DNA of 64,000 nt from Desulfovibrio sp. ZJ209. GTDB lineage: Bacteria > Desulfobacterota > Desulfovibrionia > Desulfovibrionales > Desulfovibrionaceae. The DNA lies in the NCBI RefSeq assembly GCF_011039135.1, contig NZ_JAAKEJ010000007.1, positions 115,707 to 179,706 of the forward strand, in the 5' to 3' direction. How positions within the stretch are numbered: the stretch's first letter is position 1; each line of letters opens with the position of its first letter. A program made the position numbers and the translations under genes. This document shows positions 8,282-17,337 of the stretch, in pieces. Under the pieces are notes generated by a model, which had not been told where the DNA came from, searched no databases, and saw only the letters and a list, made by a program, of their open reading frames with translations.

Positions 8282-8815
8282 TCAGGCGATGCTTTTCCCG
8301 AGTTCATAGGCCTCTCGGGGGAAGCCGGTTGCCGTGATGGAGCCGGCTTCCTCAAGGCCGCCGGCCTGGATGATGCCCCTGTTGCTCCAGCCGAGATAGG
8401 CGAGCATGGCCTGATAGGTCATGGCAAGGGGTATATTGGGCTCCTCGGCTGTGTTGAGATGCGTCGAGAGCAGGATCGCCTCCTTGGGCGCATGGAGTTT
8501 TTTGTCCAGCGCATAAAACCTGTCGATGACCGTTTTCAACTGTGTGCAGAAGCCGAACCAGTAGAGGGGGCTCACGAAAACCACCATGCGGGCCGGGAGG
8601 ATATGCTCCCGGATTTTTTGGAAATCGTCCTTGAAAATGCAGGGGCCGTCCTTTTTGCAGGAATTGCAGCCGACACAGGGATGAACGTCGCTGCGCGCCG
8701 CGTCAAAGCGGAAGATGTCATGGCCGTTTTCAGATGCGCCGCGTATAAATTCATCGGCAAGGATGTTGGAATTGCTCTTTTTCCTGGGGCTCCCGGTGAG
8801 AACGAGGATCTTCAT
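8282..8815 (-). CDS. NADPH-dependent FMN reductase / iron-sulfur flavoprotein family
   Basis: A 177-residue flavodoxin-like protein. The FMN phosphate loop is visible as TGSPRKKSNSN at residues 6-16. PCVGCNSCKKDGPCIFKDD (about 46-64) is the Cys cluster typical of iron-sulfur flavoproteins and their relatives, and VFVSPLYWFG (about 78) is the second flavin contact. Such proteins pass electrons between ferredoxins or NAD(P)H and small acceptors. AAGGAG precedes the ATG. It is the last gene of a minus-strand group with two ferredoxin-nitroreductases and a MarR regulator, which suggests a shared redox or electrophile response. The substrate is unknown. Confidence 0.85.
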   Translation of the reverse strand: MKILVLTGSPRKKSNSNILADEFIRGASENGHDIFRFDAARSDVHPCVGCNSCKKDGPCIFKDDFQKIREHILPARMVVFVSPLYWFGFCTQLKTVIDRFYALDKKLHAPKEAILLSTHLNTAEEPNIPLAMTYQAMLAYLGWSNRGIIQAGGLEEAGSITATGFPREAYELGKSIA

Positions 8816-8874
8816 CGTCTGCTCCTTTTTTGTATATGATGTCTTGCGTCCTTCGACACGTCCCCGTCCGTCTT

Positions 8875-9660
8875 TTACAGGTTCAGCCAGTCGATGCGCG
8901 GCCTGCTCCTGAACGGGACGCGCTTATATGCAATGGCGGGGCGCCCGATCATCAGCGCGCCATAGATCCTGTCGCCCTGCGGGAGCGGGAGCTCCCGCGA
9001 CGTCTCCTTGCCGCAGACAACGGTGAAGATGCCCGCCCAGCAGGAGGCGAGCCCGAAGGACGGCAGCGCCAGTTCCAGGGCGGCCAGGGCGGTGGCGCAA
9101 TCCGCGGCGGAAAGCGGGATGGCCTCCGGCGCGTGGGCGATGAGCACGCAGGGCGCGCCGCGAAAGATCCTGTCGCGCCCGGCCGGGGCGTCCTCCAGAA
9201 GGCGGGTGAGAAAAGCGTCCTTGCGCATGATGTCGGCCGTCAGGCGGCCGAGCTTTTCGACTTTCTCCCTGCCGTTGACGATGAGGTAGCCGATCTGACG
9301 GCTGTTGGTGCTCGTGGGCGCATAGGAGGCGAGGTCAATGATCCGTTCCAGCAGTTTTTCGTCAACGGGCTCGGTCTTGTATTCGCGTACCGAGCGCCTG
9401 CCCCTGATAAGCCCCGTCACGTCCGCCTCGCTGAGCGGATTCGGCATGGCCTCGAGGTCTCCCGCGGCATGGCCGTCCAGGCTTATGGACGCCGTGGGGC
9501 AAATGGCCTGGCAGTGGCCGCAGTGGATGCATCTGCCCCGGTTTTCCGGGGCGATGGCCGGGATCTCCCCAAGTTCGATGATACCCTCAAGGCAGTCTTT
9601 CACACATAGACCGCAGCGCACACAGGTTTCGGCATCGGCCTTGAATTTCACAGGCTCCAT
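8875..9660 (-). CDS. Ferredoxin-nitroreductase fusion (first paralogue)
   Basis: A 261-residue fusion. Residues 10-60 hold two [4Fe-4S] motifs, CVRCGLCVKDC and CIHCGHCQAICP. The rest is an FMN nitroreductase domain beginning RRSVREYKTEPV near residue 88, with SYAPTSTNSRQ (FMN binding) and LPSFGLASCWAG near residue 190. The ferredoxin part presumably feeds electrons to FMN for reduction of nitro, quinone or similar compounds in an anaerobe. GGGAGG precedes the ATG. It is a close paralogue of the gene at 10307-11083: the domain order is the same and long stretches match, including the CATALAALELALPSFGLASC block. A MarR gene lies between them. Confidence 0.9.
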   Translation of the reverse strand: MEPVKFKADAETCVRCGLCVKDCLEGIIELGEIPAIAPENRGRCIHCGHCQAICPTASISLDGHAAGDLEAMPNPLSEADVTGLIRGRRSVREYKTEPVDEKLLERIIDLASYAPTSTNSRQIGYLIVNGREKVEKLGRLTADIMRKDAFLTRLLEDAPAGRDRIFRGAPCVLIAHAPEAIPLSAADCATALAALELALPSFGLASCWAGIFTVVCGKETSRELPLPQGDRIYGALMIGRPAIAYKRVPFRSRPRIDWLNL

Positions 9661-9717
9661 GGTTTCCTCCCTTGGTTGTTGTTGAGAAGCGTCCGACGCG
9701 GCACATCGCCTCGCAAA

Positions 9718-9739
9718 ATGTATGTATCTACATGTATGT
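9718..9739. promoter_or_regulatory. Direct repeats ahead of first nitroreductase gene
   Basis: ATGTATGT occurs at 9718-9725 and again at 9732-9739, flanking a TACATGTA palindrome, about 60-80 bases upstream of the nitroreductase start on the minus strand. Related TGTATATG-like words occur upstream of the flavoprotein gene (8831-8839) and of the second nitroreductase gene (11230-11237). A shared operator for the local MarR protein is possible but is inference. Confidence 0.35.
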
Positions 9740-9797
9740 TTCCGAAAATCCGCGTGGACTCCCGCAACCGCCCTCGTTCCCGAACGGCTTGATGAAA

Positions 9798-10229
9798 CTA
9801 GCCCAGCACATCGGCGATCTTGTCCAGCAACAGGTAGAGCTGCTGGAAATCCTCCTCGCCGATGCGATCTTTTACTGAACGCTGGGCCTGCTCCCAGGCG
9901 GCGCGCGCCGCCTGCAGTTTCGTGCGCCCCTCGGGTGTGGCGCGGATGAGCCTGCGCCGCGGGTCCTCACTGGCGGGGGCGGTGACGATGAGCCCGTTTT
10001 GCTCGAGTTTGTCGATATTCCGGCTCACCGTGGTCTGGTCCATGCACAGGGCCGAGCTCACGTCCGAAAGGCAGGGCTCGCCGAGATTGCTGATGCAGCG
10101 CAACAGGCAGTATTGGGTGCTTTTCATGCCGGCCTTTCTGATGAAGGAATCATACAGCTGGGTCAGCACCCGGTCCGCCCGCCGCGTCTGGAGGCAGAGG
10201 CAACTCGTTTTATAGCGTATATCACTCAT
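9798..10229 (-). CDS. MarR-family transcriptional regulator
   Basis: A 143-residue winged-helix protein. The DNA-binding core is PCLSDVSSALCMDQTTVSRNIDKLEQNGLI (about 52-81), followed by the wing SEDPRRRLIRATPEG, which is diagnostic of MarR. Terminal helices provide dimerisation. The N terminus has a Cys-Leu-Cys pair (about residues 10 and 12) and a further Cys near 44, so thiol sensing is conceivable. GGGAGG precedes the ATG. It sits between two ferredoxin-nitroreductase genes in the same orientation. By analogy with other MarR/nitroreductase clusters it probably represses them until a toxic electrophile or phenolic compound binds. Confidence 0.9.
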   Translation of the reverse strand: MSDIRYKTSCLCLQTRRADRVLTQLYDSFIRKAGMKSTQYCLLRCISNLGEPCLSDVSSALCMDQTTVSRNIDKLEQNGLIVTAPASEDPRRRLIRATPEGRTKLQAARAAWEQAQRSVKDRIGEEDFQQLYLLLDKIADVLG

Positions 10230-10306
10230 GGGGCATCACCTCCCTGTGCTGTCATGCGGCCGAGGGGACAACATAGCCAGTCATGGGGACTCGGCCTGGC
10301 CTGACA

Positions 10307-11083
10307 CTACATCCACGTTATGGAGGGCTCGGGCCTGAAGGGTACGCGCTTATAGGAGACAGCCGGCTTGCCGATCATCAGGCCGCCGTAGAGCCTGTGC
10401 CCCTCGGGGAGGGAGAGGCCGGCGGGCAGCCCCTTGTCGCAGACGCGCGTGAATATCCCGGCCCAGCAGGAGGCGAGCCCAAAGCTGGGGAGCGCCAGCT
10501 CCAGAGCGGCCAATGCCGTGGCGCAATCCGCGCCCGCCAGCAGTTGCGCCGGCGCATGGGTCAGCAGCACGCAGGGCGCGCCGCGGAAGACCTGGTCATT
10601 GCCGGCCGCAACCAGTTTCGCGGCCGCTGGGTACAAGCCATGCCGGTCCATTATCTCCAGGGTGGCCTGGAGGAGCTGTTCCACTTTCGCCCGGCCGTTG
10701 AAAACGATGTAGCCGACGCCCCGGTTGTTGGAGCCTGTGGGAGCCCAGCAGCACATGCGGATGATCCGCTCAAGCAGCGCGTCATCCACATCCTCACGCT
10801 GGTACTCGCGCACGGAGCGCCGCCCGTGGATGAGGGCGCGCACTTGCGCCTCGGCCAGGGGCTTTTCCGCCGCCTCCAGCATGTGCGGGTCATGCCCGTC
10901 CAGCGTTATGGAGGCCGTGGGACAGATGGCCTGGCAGTGACCGCAATGGATGCACTTCTCCCGGTTCTCTTGGTCGATGAAGGGAACCTCGCCCATCTCG
11001 ATGATCTTGAAAAGGCAATCCTTGATGCACAGCCCGCAACGGACGCAGGTATCGGCATCGACGTGGAAGGTGACAGGAGCCAT
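10307..11083 (-). CDS. Ferredoxin-nitroreductase fusion (second paralogue)
   Basis: This 258-residue protein has the same architecture as its neighbour: two [4Fe-4S] motifs (CVRCGLCIKDC near residue 12, CIHCGHCQAICP near 42), then a nitroreductase domain starting RRSVREYQREDV, with the FMN site CCWAPTGSNNRG and the LPSFGLASCWAGIF block. An open frame extends about 96 codons upstream. The ATG at 11081-11083 is chosen because TGGAGG lies seven bases before it and the ferredoxin domain begins at once; the upstream translation is low-complexity and Arg-rich. Likely first gene of the MarR cluster. Confidence 0.9.
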   Translation of the reverse strand: MAPVTFHVDADTCVRCGLCIKDCLFKIIEMGEVPFIDQENREKCIHCGHCQAICPTASITLDGHDPHMLEAAEKPLAEAQVRALIHGRRSVREYQREDVDDALLERIIRMCCWAPTGSNNRGVGYIVFNGRAKVEQLLQATLEIMDRHGLYPAAAKLVAAGNDQVFRGAPCVLLTHAPAQLLAGADCATALAALELALPSFGLASCWAGIFTRVCDKGLPAGLSLPEGHRLYGGLMIGKPAVSYKRVPFRPEPSITWM

Positions 11084-11273
11084 GAGTTTCGCCTCCACTG
11101 GCTCGGCGTGACGAGTAGTGCCACCCGTAAAAGGCGCAGCGCAGCGCTTCGCGCCGAAGCTGGGAAAAGGATGGGAAAATTGCCGGGGCTGCGCCCGACG
11201 GCAGAGAGTGCATACCCTGACAAAATCCATGTATATGCAATGGTTTTTCCTGTCAACCCTTTCACGGCGGCGC

Positions 11274-11317
11274 AAAAAAGCCCCCGACGCTCCTGAAACC
11301 AGGCCGCTCCGGGGGCT
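11274..11317 (-). terminator. Rho-independent terminator
   Basis: On the minus strand AGCCCCCG (11310-11317) pairs with CGGGGGCT (11279-11286), followed by a run of six T (11274-11279). A small CCTG/CAGG hairpin lies in the loop. It ends transcription of the DUF2333 gene that stops at 11340. Confidence 0.75.
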
Positions 11318-11339
11318 CCACGGCGGGAAAAGGCGCCGC

Positions 11340-12260
11340 TTATATGCGGATGCTGTCGCGGATGTCCTCAAGGCGCGCCTTGGCGAAAAGCAGCCAGGAG
11401 GTCACGAGTTCGCCGGAATTGAAGAAGGAGGTGATGCACAGCGGGTCATAGGTGCAGATGCGGTCAAGATACCCCATGGCCGCGCTCATGTTCTCGGCGT
11501 TGTTCTTGGCGCTGATCTCGGGATAGAGCGCATAGAGGGTGTTGATGAAGTCGCGCAGCACGAGGCAGATGCCCTGCACTTCATAGATGCGGTTGTCGAG
11601 CTCATAGAAGTGCATTTCCTGCGAGTTTTCGAGCAGGCCGAGGCAGTAGCCGAGCATGTTCTCGCCGGTGACGGTCACGAAGGAGGCATAGAGGTCGTCG
11701 GTGCGGCAATTGTAAACGCCCTTGCCCGTGTCCAGCGAGTTCTTGTACTGCTCGAGCAGCTTGAGGCCCTTCTTGTAGGAGCCCTCCGCCGAGGGGAACA
11801 TGAAGCTGCGCGGGTCGATGGCGAAATTGTTGATGCGCGCCTTGTAGAGGAATTCGCTCTCCCGGTCGCTGGCGCCGAGCTTGGCGATCTGGCTGGAATA
11901 GAGGTCGAGCAGGAACCTGGTCGCGTGATAGACGCCGTACTGCCGGTAGGCGCGGTTGTCGAAGAAGAAGCGGTTGAAGATGATGTCGTTGAAGGTCCAG
12001 CCGAAGGTGGAATCAAGCTCGTGGCGCATCTGGTACGTGATGGCGTCGAGCAGGATCTTGCCCTTTTCGTTCTCGGGGAGGTTGGCGGCGTTCTCCGGCA
12101 GGGCCATGGCCTCGGGGAAGCTGGTCTGGTCCACCGCGGAATAGAGCCTTTGCAGTCCCCAGAGCGCCACGAGGATGCCGAGCAGGATGCAGAACTGGAC
12201 GCCCAGTGTCCTGAGCACGATGCGGGTCTTGTGGATGCCGGGAATGTCCTGAAGTTTCAT
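11340..12260 (-). CDS. DUF2333-family inner-membrane protein
   Basis: The 306-residue product has one membrane segment near the N terminus (about residues 17-37, VQFCILLGILVALWGLQRLY) and a large domain presumably in the periplasm. Its body matches the DUF2333 family (YQMRHELDSTFGWTFNDIIFNRFFFDNRAYRQYGV region), whose role is unknown. The ATG at 12258-12260 is chosen over an in-frame extension that runs into the neighbouring gene. It is probably co-transcribed with the 97-residue protein upstream, 26 bases away, and ends at a clear terminator. Confidence 0.8.
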   Translation of the reverse strand: MKLQDIPGIHKTRIVLRTLGVQFCILLGILVALWGLQRLYSAVDQTSFPEAMALPENAANLPENEKGKILLDAITYQMRHELDSTFGWTFNDIIFNRFFFDNRAYRQYGVYHATRFLLDLYSSQIAKLGASDRESEFLYKARINNFAIDPRSFMFPSAEGSYKKGLKLLEQYKNSLDTGKGVYNCRTDDLYASFVTVTGENMLGYCLGLLENSQEMHFYELDNRIYEVQGICLVLRDFINTLYALYPEISAKNNAENMSAAMGYLDRICTYDPLCITSFFNSGELVTSWLLFAKARLEDIRDSIRI

Positions 12261-12286
12261 GCGTGTCCTCTCATGCCGCGCGGCGC

Positions 12287-12580
12287 TCAGGCATCGGCGC
12301 TGTCGATCCAGGCGGAAAGCGTGTCCACGATCTTGCGGGCCTGCTCGCTGCTGGAAATATTGAACTTGGATTGCCGGCGATATTCGCCGCCGGACTTTTT
12401 GTAGCGCTGGATGACGTATTTGTCCGGGCCGTAGTCGCCGGTCTCCGGCTGCCATTGCTGGTAGCGGAAGAGGATGGTCGTCCAGGCGCCCTTGGAGAGC
12501 ACGGCCTTGTCGATCTCCTTGACGAGGAGCTGGCCGTTTTCCTCATATTCCACGGTGAGGTCGTCGATGGATTCGTTCAC
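12287..12580 (-). CDS. Small protein of unknown function (97 aa)
   Basis: It starts at a GTG with GGAGA six bases upstream. The 97 residues are charged and aromatic-rich and have no signal peptide or membrane segment. The N-terminal half is acidic (IDDLTVEYEENGQLLVKEIDK); the middle has aromatic residues suggesting beta strands (TTILFRYQQWQPETGDYGPDKYVIQRY). I do not recognise a named family. Its position directly ahead of the DUF2333 gene suggests one transcript. Confidence 0.65.
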   Translation of the reverse strand: MNESIDDLTVEYEENGQLLVKEIDKAVLSKGAWTTILFRYQQWQPETGDYGPDKYVIQRYKKSGGEYRRQSKFNISSSEQARKIVDTLSAWIDSADA

Positions 12581-12698
12581 GCTTGTCTCCGCGGCGTTTC
12601 GGGCCGGCGTTTGTGCCGGGGCGCCTCATCGCAAGCGGCGCCGCCTTACGGGCCGGGAACGCGCCTCCCGGCCCTCAGGCCCGGCGCCCGAAAGCGGT

Positions 12699-12941
12699 TC
12701 AGCCGATGTAGCTCGCCAGGACGCCCTTGACGGTTTCGGGGAGTTCCGGCTTCGACACCACCATGTCGGCGGGCCCCGGGCCATAGCGGTCGGACGTGGT
12801 GGCAGCGGTGGCGGTCATGGCCATGAGCCGTTCGGAGAGCGTGAGCTCGTGGCCGTGGCCGAGCCTCTGGCCGAGCATGGTCAGGACATGATCAGTGATG
12901 TCAATGGGTTGTACGGGGGTGTAGACAACAGGAACGGGCAT
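12699..12941 (-). CDS. Small protein of unknown function (80 aa)
   Basis: An 80-residue acidic protein with GAGGAG at good distance from its ATG. It contains a His-Gly-His segment (RLGHGHELTLSERLMAM) and a Pro-rich acidic tail (PGPADMVVSKPELPETV). There is no signal peptide, and I recognise no family. It lies in the same orientation as the FmdB-like gene upstream and the DUF2333 pair downstream. Codon use agrees with a real gene, but small size limits confidence. Confidence 0.55.
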   Translation of the reverse strand: MPVPVVYTPVQPIDITDHVLTMLGQRLGHGHELTLSERLMAMTATAATTSDRYGPGPADMVVSKPELPETVKGVLASYIG

Positions 12942-13160
12942 GATGCGGTCTCCTCGTTGTGCGGCCCTGCCGCGGCGCCTCCGGGCCCTGAACAGGCCGC
13001 CGGAAGCGCGGCGCCACTCGCCGCGTCAGCGTGCTTTCCCCATGCGGGGAGGAAGACACCCTAGAGTGCCAAACTACCGGATTCATCGGCTGTTTGCAAG
13101 AAAGCATTAGGGCAGGGAAAAAGAGAGGCGCACATCGCCGCCGCGCCCGCCGGGTGCCCG

Positions 13161-13418
13161 CTAGGCCCCGCAGCCACCGCCCCCCATGCCGCCACCGCTC
13201 CCGCAAGCCCCGCAGGAGGGGCCGCCCGTACCGAGCGGGCGCATCGGTCCGGGCTTGTAGGGAAAGGCGCCCGTCTTGAGCGGCGCGGGCGCTCCGATGC
13301 GGCGCACGGTGTCGGCCGCGCCGCACTTGGGGCAGGCCGGCGCCGCCGCGTCGCCGCTTTTGAGCAGTTCTTCAAAGACCTCGCCGCAGGCGCGGCAGCA
13401 AAACTCGAACATCGGCAT
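13161..13418 (-). CDS. FmdB-family zinc-ribbon protein
   Basis: An 85-residue protein opening [18 protein letters not shown], the hallmark of FmdB/CxxC regulatory zinc ribbons. A second CPKCG follows near residue 29, giving one C4 zinc site. The C-terminal third is a flexible tail ending in a Gly/Cys-rich stretch with additional CxxC. The family was first linked to regulation of formamidase genes, but most members have no proven role. The ATG at 13416-13418 is chosen because the conserved domain begins there. It diverges from the DJ-1/PfpI gene. Confidence 0.85.
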   Translation of the reverse strand: MPMFEFCCRACGEVFEELLKSGDAAAPACPKCGAADTVRRIGAPAPLKTGAFPYKPGPMRPLGTGGPSCGACGSGGGMGGGGCGA

Positions 13419-13451
13419 GGGCCACTCCCGGTCTCTGTGCCTTCCGCGCGC

Positions 13452-13481
13452 TTGCGGAGAGGCGTCCAGTGCGGATATACT
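13452..13481 (+). promoter_or_regulatory. Candidate promoter of the PfpI-family gene
   Basis: TTGCGG (13452-13457) and TATACT (13476-13481) are separated by 18 bases, about 75 bases before the ATG. The -10 match is good and the -35 match moderate. Confidence 0.45.
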
Positions 13482-13556
13482 GAAATACACGGAAAAAGGA
13501 AACCGTTTAACCCTGGGCGCCGCAACCCGGCCGCCCGGGCCCCACGCGGAGACGCC

Positions 13557-14138
13557 ATGAAGAAGATCCTGTTGCTGGCCGGCGATTATGTGGAAGATTA
13601 CGAAGCCATGGTTCCGTTCCAGATGCTCCAGATGGCGGGCTACGAGGTGCATTCCGTCTGCCCGGGCAAGCGCGCCGGGGACACGGTCAAGACGGCGGTG
13701 CACGACTTCGAGGGCGACCAGACCTACAGCGAGAAGCGCGGCCACAATTTCGCCATCAACCACGACTTTGACACCGTGGACGTGAAGGAATACGCGGGCC
13801 TCGTCATCCCGGGCGGCCGCGCGCCCGAATACCTGCGCCTCAACGAGCGCATCCTTGACATCGTGCGCGAGTTCCACGCCGCCAAAAAGCCCATCGCCGC
13901 CATTTGTCACGGCCCGCAGATCCTCGTGGCCGCGGGCGTGCTCAAGGGCTGCACCTGCACGGCCTACCCGGCGGTGAAGCCCGACGTGGTGGACGCCGGC
14001 GCCACCTGGGCCGACCCCAACGCCGCGTGCAGCAACGCCGTGGTGGACGGCATGCTCGTCACCGCGCCGGCATGGCCCGCGCATCCCGCGTGGATGGCCG
14101 AGTTCATCAAGTTGCTCGGCGGCAAGATCAGCATCTAG
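13557..14138 (+). CDS. DJ-1/PfpI-family protein (intracellular protease/deglycase-like)
   Basis: A 193-residue DJ-1/PfpI protein. The N-terminal [17 protein letters not shown] contains the conserved acidic residue of the active site. The nucleophilic Cys lies in [11 protein letters not shown] near residue 120, with its His next to it, and [14 protein letters not shown] precedes it. Members act as proteases, chaperones or glyoxal/deglycase enzymes; the exact activity cannot be read here. An open frame begins 40 codons earlier, but the ATG at 13557 starts the conserved fold. The gene is monocistronic, ended by a clear terminator. Confidence 0.9.
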   Translation: MKKILLLAGDYVEDYEAMVPFQMLQMAGYEVHSVCPGKRAGDTVKTAVHDFEGDQTYSEKRGHNFAINHDFDTVDVKEYAGLVIPGGRAPEYLRLNERILDIVREFHAAKKPIAAICHGPQILVAAGVLKGCTCTAYPAVKPDVVDAGATWADPNAACSNAVVDGMLVTAPAWPAHPAWMAEFIKLLGGKISI

Positions 14139-14162
14139 CCGCTACCGGGAAAAAGAGACACA

Positions 14163-14203
14163 CAGCCCGCGGCGAACTGCTTCACCGCGGGCTGTTTTAT
14201 TTT
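14163..14203 (+). terminator. Rho-independent terminator
   Basis: CAGCCCGCGG (14163-14172) pairs perfectly with CCGCGGGCTG (14185-14194), followed by TTTTATTTT. It lies 24 bases after the PfpI-family stop codon. Confidence 0.9.
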
Positions 14204-14239
14204 AATTGTGGGCAAGGAACGCGATAGTTGACAGATATT

Positions 14240-14554
14240 CCTTAATTCCGTCTGGAGCGAAGCGGAAGACGGGTGCTACCGCCGGAAGAATCCTAAAAAA
14301 TAAGATTTTTTTGTTCCGACAAGGAAGATAAAAATTGCGCTAGCCGTTGGCGAGTCCACGAGCCTTACGGATAGCGACAGTGGCATCGTTGGTTGACTTT
14401 CGCGGTAACTTGCTGCTGTCTTCATCCGTAGCTTCCTTCGTCGCAACGGCTGAAGCTCCGAAGGGAGTGTACTTAAGTACTCGACCGAGGAAATTTTTCT
14501 CTGACGCAGTCGGAACAAAAAAGGCTGTTTTTGACGGATACTTTCGGCATTACA
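14240..14554. repeat. Palindromic repeat element, copy 2, with nested 120-bp hairpin
   Basis: This copy has the same leading hairpin (CCGTCT/AGACGG) and the same outer arms as copy 1, running from about 14281 to 14548. The central tip is GTACTTAAGTAC, a perfect palindrome. The arm segment TGTTCCGAC/GTCGGAACA replaces GCTGCTGGC/GCCAGCAGC of copy 1. Between the left arm and the tip lie 120 extra bases (about 14337-14456) that form their own inverted repeat (AGCCGTTG near the left end, CAACGGCT near the right). It fills the space between the convergent PfpI and livF genes. Confidence 0.8.
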
Positions 14555-14617
14555 GAGGCCGCACAGGCACAGACCAACTCAAGCAACAAAGCATCGAGAA
14601 TGGATGTGCAACACCGC

Positions 14618-15314
<697 letters not shown>

Positions 15315-15322
<8 letters not shown>

Positions 15323-16100
15323 CGCTTTCCCCCAGGTACGCCTTGATGACGCGCGGGTCGCCGCGCACTTGATCGGGCGTGCCCTGCGCGATGCAGGAGC
15401 CGTATTCCATGACGTAGATGCGGTCCGAAAGGGACATGACCATGCTCATGTCGTGCTCGATAAGCAGGATGGAGATCTCGCGCGAGGCGCGGATGCCGCG
15501 CACGAGAGCCTCGAGCTCGCGCGTCTCCTGCGGGTTCATGCCGGCGGCCGGCTCGTCCAGGAGCAGCATGCGCGGCTCGGTGGCCAGCGCCCGGGCGATC
15601 TCGAGCCGGCGCTGCGCGCCGTAGGCGAGGTTGCGCGCGGTCTCGTTCCAGACTTCCTGCAGGTTGACGCTCTCGAGCAGGGCATAGCTCACGTCGATGC
15701 TCTCCTGCTCCTCGCGCCGGGTGTGCGGCCCGCGCGCAAGCGCCCCGAGGATGCCCGCATGCGTGCGGCAGTGCCGCCCCACCATGACGTTTTCAAGCAC
15801 GGTCATCTCGTTGAAGAGGCGGATGTTCTGGAAGGTGCGCGCCATGCCCAGCGCCGTGATGGCATGCGGCTTCTTGCCGTTGAGCAGGTGCCGCTCGCCC
15901 TCGGCGTCATAGAGGTAGACCCGGCCCTCGGTGGGCGTATAGATGCCGGTCACGCAGTTGAAAAAGGTGGTCTTGCCCGCGCCGTTGGGGCCGATGAGCG
16001 CCACGATTTCCCGCGCGTCCACATGCAGGCTCAGGTCGTTGAGCGCCCTGAGGCCCCCGAAATTCTGGGAGAGATCCTCCACCTCGAGCACGGGCTTCAT
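15315..16100 (-). CDS. livG: Branched-chain amino-acid ABC transporter, ATPase LivG
   Basis: A 261-residue ABC ATPase. Walker A GPNGAGKTT is at about 37-45. GMARTFQNIRLFNEMTVLENVMVG near 90 is a LivG hallmark. The signature appears as the variant LAYGAQRRLEIARAL and Walker B as MLLLDEPAAGMNP, followed by the switch His in LIEHDMSMVM. It pairs with LivF to drive LivHM. It overlaps both neighbours by a few bases, so translation is coupled along the operon. Confidence 0.95.
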
Positions 16101-17335
16101 GGCCGGCCCCCGTCAGCGGGCGCACCGCCGTTCTTGCCGCCCTGGAGCGCGCTGATGCGGTAGTGCCGCCGCTCGCCGCTGATGAGGCCCTGCGGCCGGA
16201 AGATCATCATGATGACCATGATGGCCCCGAAGATGAGCATGCGGTATTCGGAAAAGGCGCGCAGGTATTCGGGCGCGAGAATGAGGATGATGGCCGCGAT
16301 GATCACGCCCGAGATGGAGCCCATGCCGCCCAATACCACCATGGAGAGGATCATGGCCGACTCCATGAAGGTGAAGCTCGAGGGATTGATGAAGGTCGTC
16401 TTGGCGGCGAAGATGACGCCCGCGAAGCCGGCCCAGCAGGAGCCGAGCGCGAAGGCCGAGAGCTTGACCCGCGTGATGTCGATGCCCATGGCCTCGCAGG
16501 CGATCTCGTCCTCGCGCAAGGCCTGGAGCGCGAGGCCCACGCGCGAGTTCTTGAGGCGCGAGATGACGGCCACGGTGACGGCCACGGCGGCGAGCACGAG
16601 ATAATAGATGTAGATGGTGGACTCGTTGATCCCCATCTCCATGCCGAAGAAGCCGGGCCTCGGGATATCGCTGATGCCGCGCGGGCCGCCGGTGAGGCTC
16701 GTCCAGTTGAGCATGCCGAGACGGACAATTTCGCCGAAGCCCAGGGTGACGATGGCGAGATAGTCGCCGCGCAGGCGCAGCACCGGGAAGCCAAGGCCCA
16801 GGCCGAAGAGCGCCGCGAGCAGCCCCCCGATGGGCAGGCACGTCCAGAAACCCCAGCCGAAAAACTGGTTCAACAGGCCGTAGGCATAGGCGCCCACGGC
16901 GTAAAAGGCCACATAGCCCAGCACCAGCTGGCCGGCCAGCCCGACAACGATGTTCAGGCCGAGCGCCAGCATGATGTAGAGCATGGCCGAAATCATGATG
17001 TTGGTCTGGTAGAAGGAGCCTACGAGCGGCATGGCGAGCAGGCACAGGACGAGCAGCGCGAGGCCCCCGCGCCTAAGCCCCTGCTGCGCCATGAGCTCCT
17101 GAACCCCTGCGGCGAGCGCGGGCGGCACTGCCACGAGCGGCAGCCCCCGCGCCTTGCGCGCGAAACACCAGTTCCAGAGCAGGGAGAGGAAGAAGATGGC
17201 CACGCCCAGCGCGAGGATGCGGTCAAGGCGCCACTGGACGGAATTTTCCAGCAGGTTCAGGCGGATGCCCATGACCGGGAGGGTCAGGACCATGAACCAG
17301 ACGGCGGTGATGAGGGCTTTGCCGAGCTTGTGCAT
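16097..17335 (-). CDS. livM: Branched-chain amino-acid ABC transporter, permease LivM
   Basis: A 412-residue polytopic membrane protein. An N-terminal extension carries two hydrophobic segments, and a core from about residue 95 has the LivM landmarks GLNIVVGLAGQLVLGYVAFYAVGAYAYGLL and RGDYLAIVTLGFGEIVRL. The coupling region LREDEIACEAMGID contacts the ATPases, and FAGVIFAAKTTFINPSSFTFMESAMILSMVVLGGMGSISG follows. The length fits LivM (400+), longer than LivH. It forms the channel with LivH and sits between livH and livG in one operon. Confidence 0.95.
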   Translation of the reverse strand: MHKLGKALITAVWFMVLTLPVMGIRLNLLENSVQWRLDRILALGVAIFFLSLLWNWCFARKARGLPLVAVPPALAAGVQELMAQQGLRRGGLALLVLCLLAMPLVGSFYQTNIMISAMLYIMLALGLNIVVGLAGQLVLGYVAFYAVGAYAYGLLNQFFGWGFWTCLPIGGLLAALFGLGLGFPVLRLRGDYLAIVTLGFGEIVRLGMLNWTSLTGGPRGISDIPRPGFFGMEMGINESTIYIYYLVLAAVAVTVAVISRLKNSRVGLALQALREDEIACEAMGIDITRVKLSAFALGSCWAGFAGVIFAAKTTFINPSSFTFMESAMILSMVVLGGMGSISGVIIAAIILILAPEYLRAFSEYRMLIFGAIMVIMMIFRPQGLISGERRHYRISALQGGKNGGAPADGGRP

Positions 17336-17337
17336 GG

